DNA of 24,553 bases from Richelia sp. UBA3308 (GTDB lineage: Bacteria > Cyanobacteriota > Cyanobacteriia > Cyanobacteriales > Nostocaceae): contig DESS01000048.1 in assembly GCA_002361335.1 (NCBI GenBank), forward strand, positions 13,177 to 37,729, read 5' to 3'. Below, one piece after another: positions 23,024 through 24,553 of this stretch. The notes below the pieces were generated by a model. That model was given only the letters and a program-made list of their open reading frames with translations. It was not told the DNA's origin and did not search any database. Both the position numbers and the translations under genes were made by a program. Numbering within the stretch: the first letter of the stretch is position 1; the number at the start of each line of letters is the position of its first letter.

Positions 23024-24412
23024 TTGTCCCTCGGTATTAATCAGGCAAAGCCACCTTTAGAATTTATTCCTCCAGCGCTTAATGCTTCAGTTTTACGAAT
23101 TACCCAATTGTTGCTACCAGCTTGGATAAATTCGCAAACCATTATTAGTCAAATTGAAGCAGAAAACGTCAAAACTTTAGTAAATTTAATTAACGAATTT
23201 CAACAGAAAAAGATTCGTTTTTTAATCGCATTCCGCCATCCTCAAGTAGAAGATCCCTTTGCATTGGGTTATTTATTTTCTCATATAGTACCGAAAGTAG
23301 CGCGACAAGAAAAAATCAAGTTAAATTATCCAGTACACAGCCATTTTGTTTACGACAGGGGAATTCCTTTGTGGGCTGGTTCCCATATTGGGTGGTTTTT
23401 ATCGCAATTGGGAGGTACACCAATACAGCGAGGAAAGGCAGATTGGACAGGGTTAAGATCGGCACGGAATTTGTTTGTAGAGGGACGTTTCCCCATAGCT
23501 GTGGCACCGGAAGGCGCGACAAATGGACTTTCTGAGGTAATTAGTCCAATAGAGCCGGGAGTTGCCCAATTAGGCTTCTGGTGTGCGGAAGATTTGCACA
23601 AAGCCGGACGTAGCGAACAAGTTTTTATTTTACCAGTTGGGATTAAATATAGTTATATTAATCCGCCATGGGAGTCGATCGCACAATTATTAAATCAATT
23701 AGAGGTTTTAAGTGGTTTAACTGTAGAAGAAAAGGGGTTTGATCCAGCATTACCACAAGAAATGCTTTATCCGAGGTTAATTAGTTTGGCAGTACATTTA
23801 CTGACTGTCATGAAAAATTTTTATCAGCGTTTTTATCATTATTCGTCAGAATTAGAGATACCAGAAATCGAAACCAGCGACGGAAATGAAGCGATCGCGG
23901 CACGATTGAAAGCTTTATTAGATACAGCTTTAAAAGTATCCGAAAATTATTTTGATTTACAGCCAAAAGGTAATTTTAGCGATCGCTGTCGTCGGGTAGA
24001 GCAAGCAGGTTGGAATTATATTTATCGAGAGGATTTTAAGGATATAAAAGCATTATCTACCATCGAAAAAAGATTAGCCGATCTAGTTGCAGAAGAAGCC
24101 AATTTACGCATGTGGCATATGCGTTTGGTAGAAAGCTTTGTGGCGGTGACTGGTAAATATGTTCGGGAAAAACCCACAGCAGAAAGGTTCGCTGAAACAA
24201 CTTTGCTAATATGGCGTATGGTAACTCGAATTAAAGGTAGTAATCCCTTTAAGCTTCCGAAATTGGGTAAGCAAAAGGTGAAAATTACGATCGGCGAACC
24301 GTTATCGATTTCTGATAAATTTGAGGATTATAAAGCCAGTCGTAAAAATGCCAGAATTGCCGTTGCTGATTTTACAAATGATTTGCAAAAAGCAATGGAA
24401 AAATTAATTTGA
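23024..24412 (+). CDS. 1-acyl-glycerol-phosphate acyltransferase-like (PlsC family) protein
   Basis: The 462-residue protein has the PlsC block layout. It contains an H-x4-D motif (His72 to Asp77 in FRHPQVEDP), a second block near PLWAGSHIGWFLSQLGGTPI and a third block with VAPEGATNG (about 160-168), where P-E-G binds the phosphate. The C-terminal 200 residues are helical (EVSENYF, IEKRLADLVAEEANLRMW) and unlike ordinary PlsC, which is about 240 residues. Acyl transfer to a lipid is likely, but the acceptor is unknown. The start is probably TTG at 23024, because AGGAGA lies 8 bases upstream and the frame has no better start. Confidence 0.82.
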   Translation: MSLGINQAKPPLEFIPPALNASVLRITQLLLPAWINSQTIISQIEAENVKTLVNLINEFQQKKIRFLIAFRHPQVEDPFALGYLFSHIVPKVARQEKIKLNYPVHSHFVYDRGIPLWAGSHIGWFLSQLGGTPIQRGKADWTGLRSARNLFVEGRFPIAVAPEGATNGLSEVISPIEPGVAQLGFWCAEDLHKAGRSEQVFILPVGIKYSYINPPWESIAQLLNQLEVLSGLTVEEKGFDPALPQEMLYPRLISLAVHLLTVMKNFYQRFYHYSSELEIPEIETSDGNEAIAARLKALLDTALKVSENYFDLQPKGNFSDRCRRVEQAGWNYIYREDFKDIKALSTIEKRLADLVAEEANLRMWHMRLVESFVAVTGKYVREKPTAERFAETTLLIWRMVTRIKGSNPFKLPKLGKQKVKITIGEPLSISDKFEDYKASRKNARIAVADFTNDLQKAMEKLI

Positions 24413-24553
24413 TTGATGTTAACTAAGTAAGCAGGTATAAATAAACGATTACTATGTAACAGCTTGGGTTATCTTCCCGCCGGCTTATTCATACTCACTA
24501 CTGACTAAGTAAGTTGGCGCAAAAAAATATCACTATGTTAAGAAAAGTGAATT
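24413..24553. other. Window end, no gene seen
   Basis: A 141-base AT-rich stretch without a reading frame, repeat array or clear hairpin. The next gene would begin beyond the window. Confidence 0.5.

Overview
The window comes from a cyanobacterium, most likely a filamentous heterocyst-forming one (Nostocales). The HIP1 octamer GCGATCGC occurs about a dozen times, mostly inside genes. Other signs are AT-rich intergenic DNA full of short tandem repeats (GAGTAAC-type heptamers, CAAGGGGA-type octamers) and an intact fraC-fraD-fraE cluster for septal junctions, which is typical of filamentous cyanobacteria. All functional calls rest on reading motifs; no database search was possible.

Layout. 1-3128: comB-like 2-phosphosulfolactate phosphatase (+), a GxxExxY gene remnant set between two copies of a palindromic repeat, and an M61-type peptidase with a PDZ domain (-). 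3129-4517: a decayed Rpn/PD-(D/E)XK transposase-associated nuclease gene (-) with at least two frame disruptions. 4518-6986: PstS phosphate-binding protein and a lipoprotein-like metallophosphoesterase, both (-), separated only by simple repeats. 7069-9212: an excisionase-type helix-turn-helix protein, a possible 35-residue membrane peptide and a tandem two-domain CobO/BtuR corrinoid adenosyltransferase, all (-). 9213-11622: 2.4 kb without a credible protein gene. Its first half (about 9500-10430) is dense in nested stems and looks like a structured RNA or the non-coding end of a mobile element. 11623-14151: fraC, fraD, fraE (+). 14362-16512: pentapeptide-repeat protein and a lone MalF/UgpA-type sugar ABC permease (-). 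16726-19178: purN, efp, accB and an ArsR-type regulator (+). 19306-22724: GerMN-domain protein, DUF2993/LmeA-like protein (4-bp overlap) and proS (-). 23024-24412: a PlsC-type acyltransferase-like protein (+).

How the genes relate. Most are housekeeping genes in a typical cyanobacterial mosaic of single genes. Clear functional groups are fraCDE (cell-cell communication and filament integrity), efp-accB (a conserved neighbour pair) and the GerMN/DUF2993 envelope pair. PstS and the phosphatase may both serve phosphate supply. The most interesting parts are the structured, gene-free segment upstream of fraC, the repeat-flanked GxxExxY remnant, and the tandem-repeat arrays placed directly at the 3' ends of genes, one of which has extended the purN reading frame.
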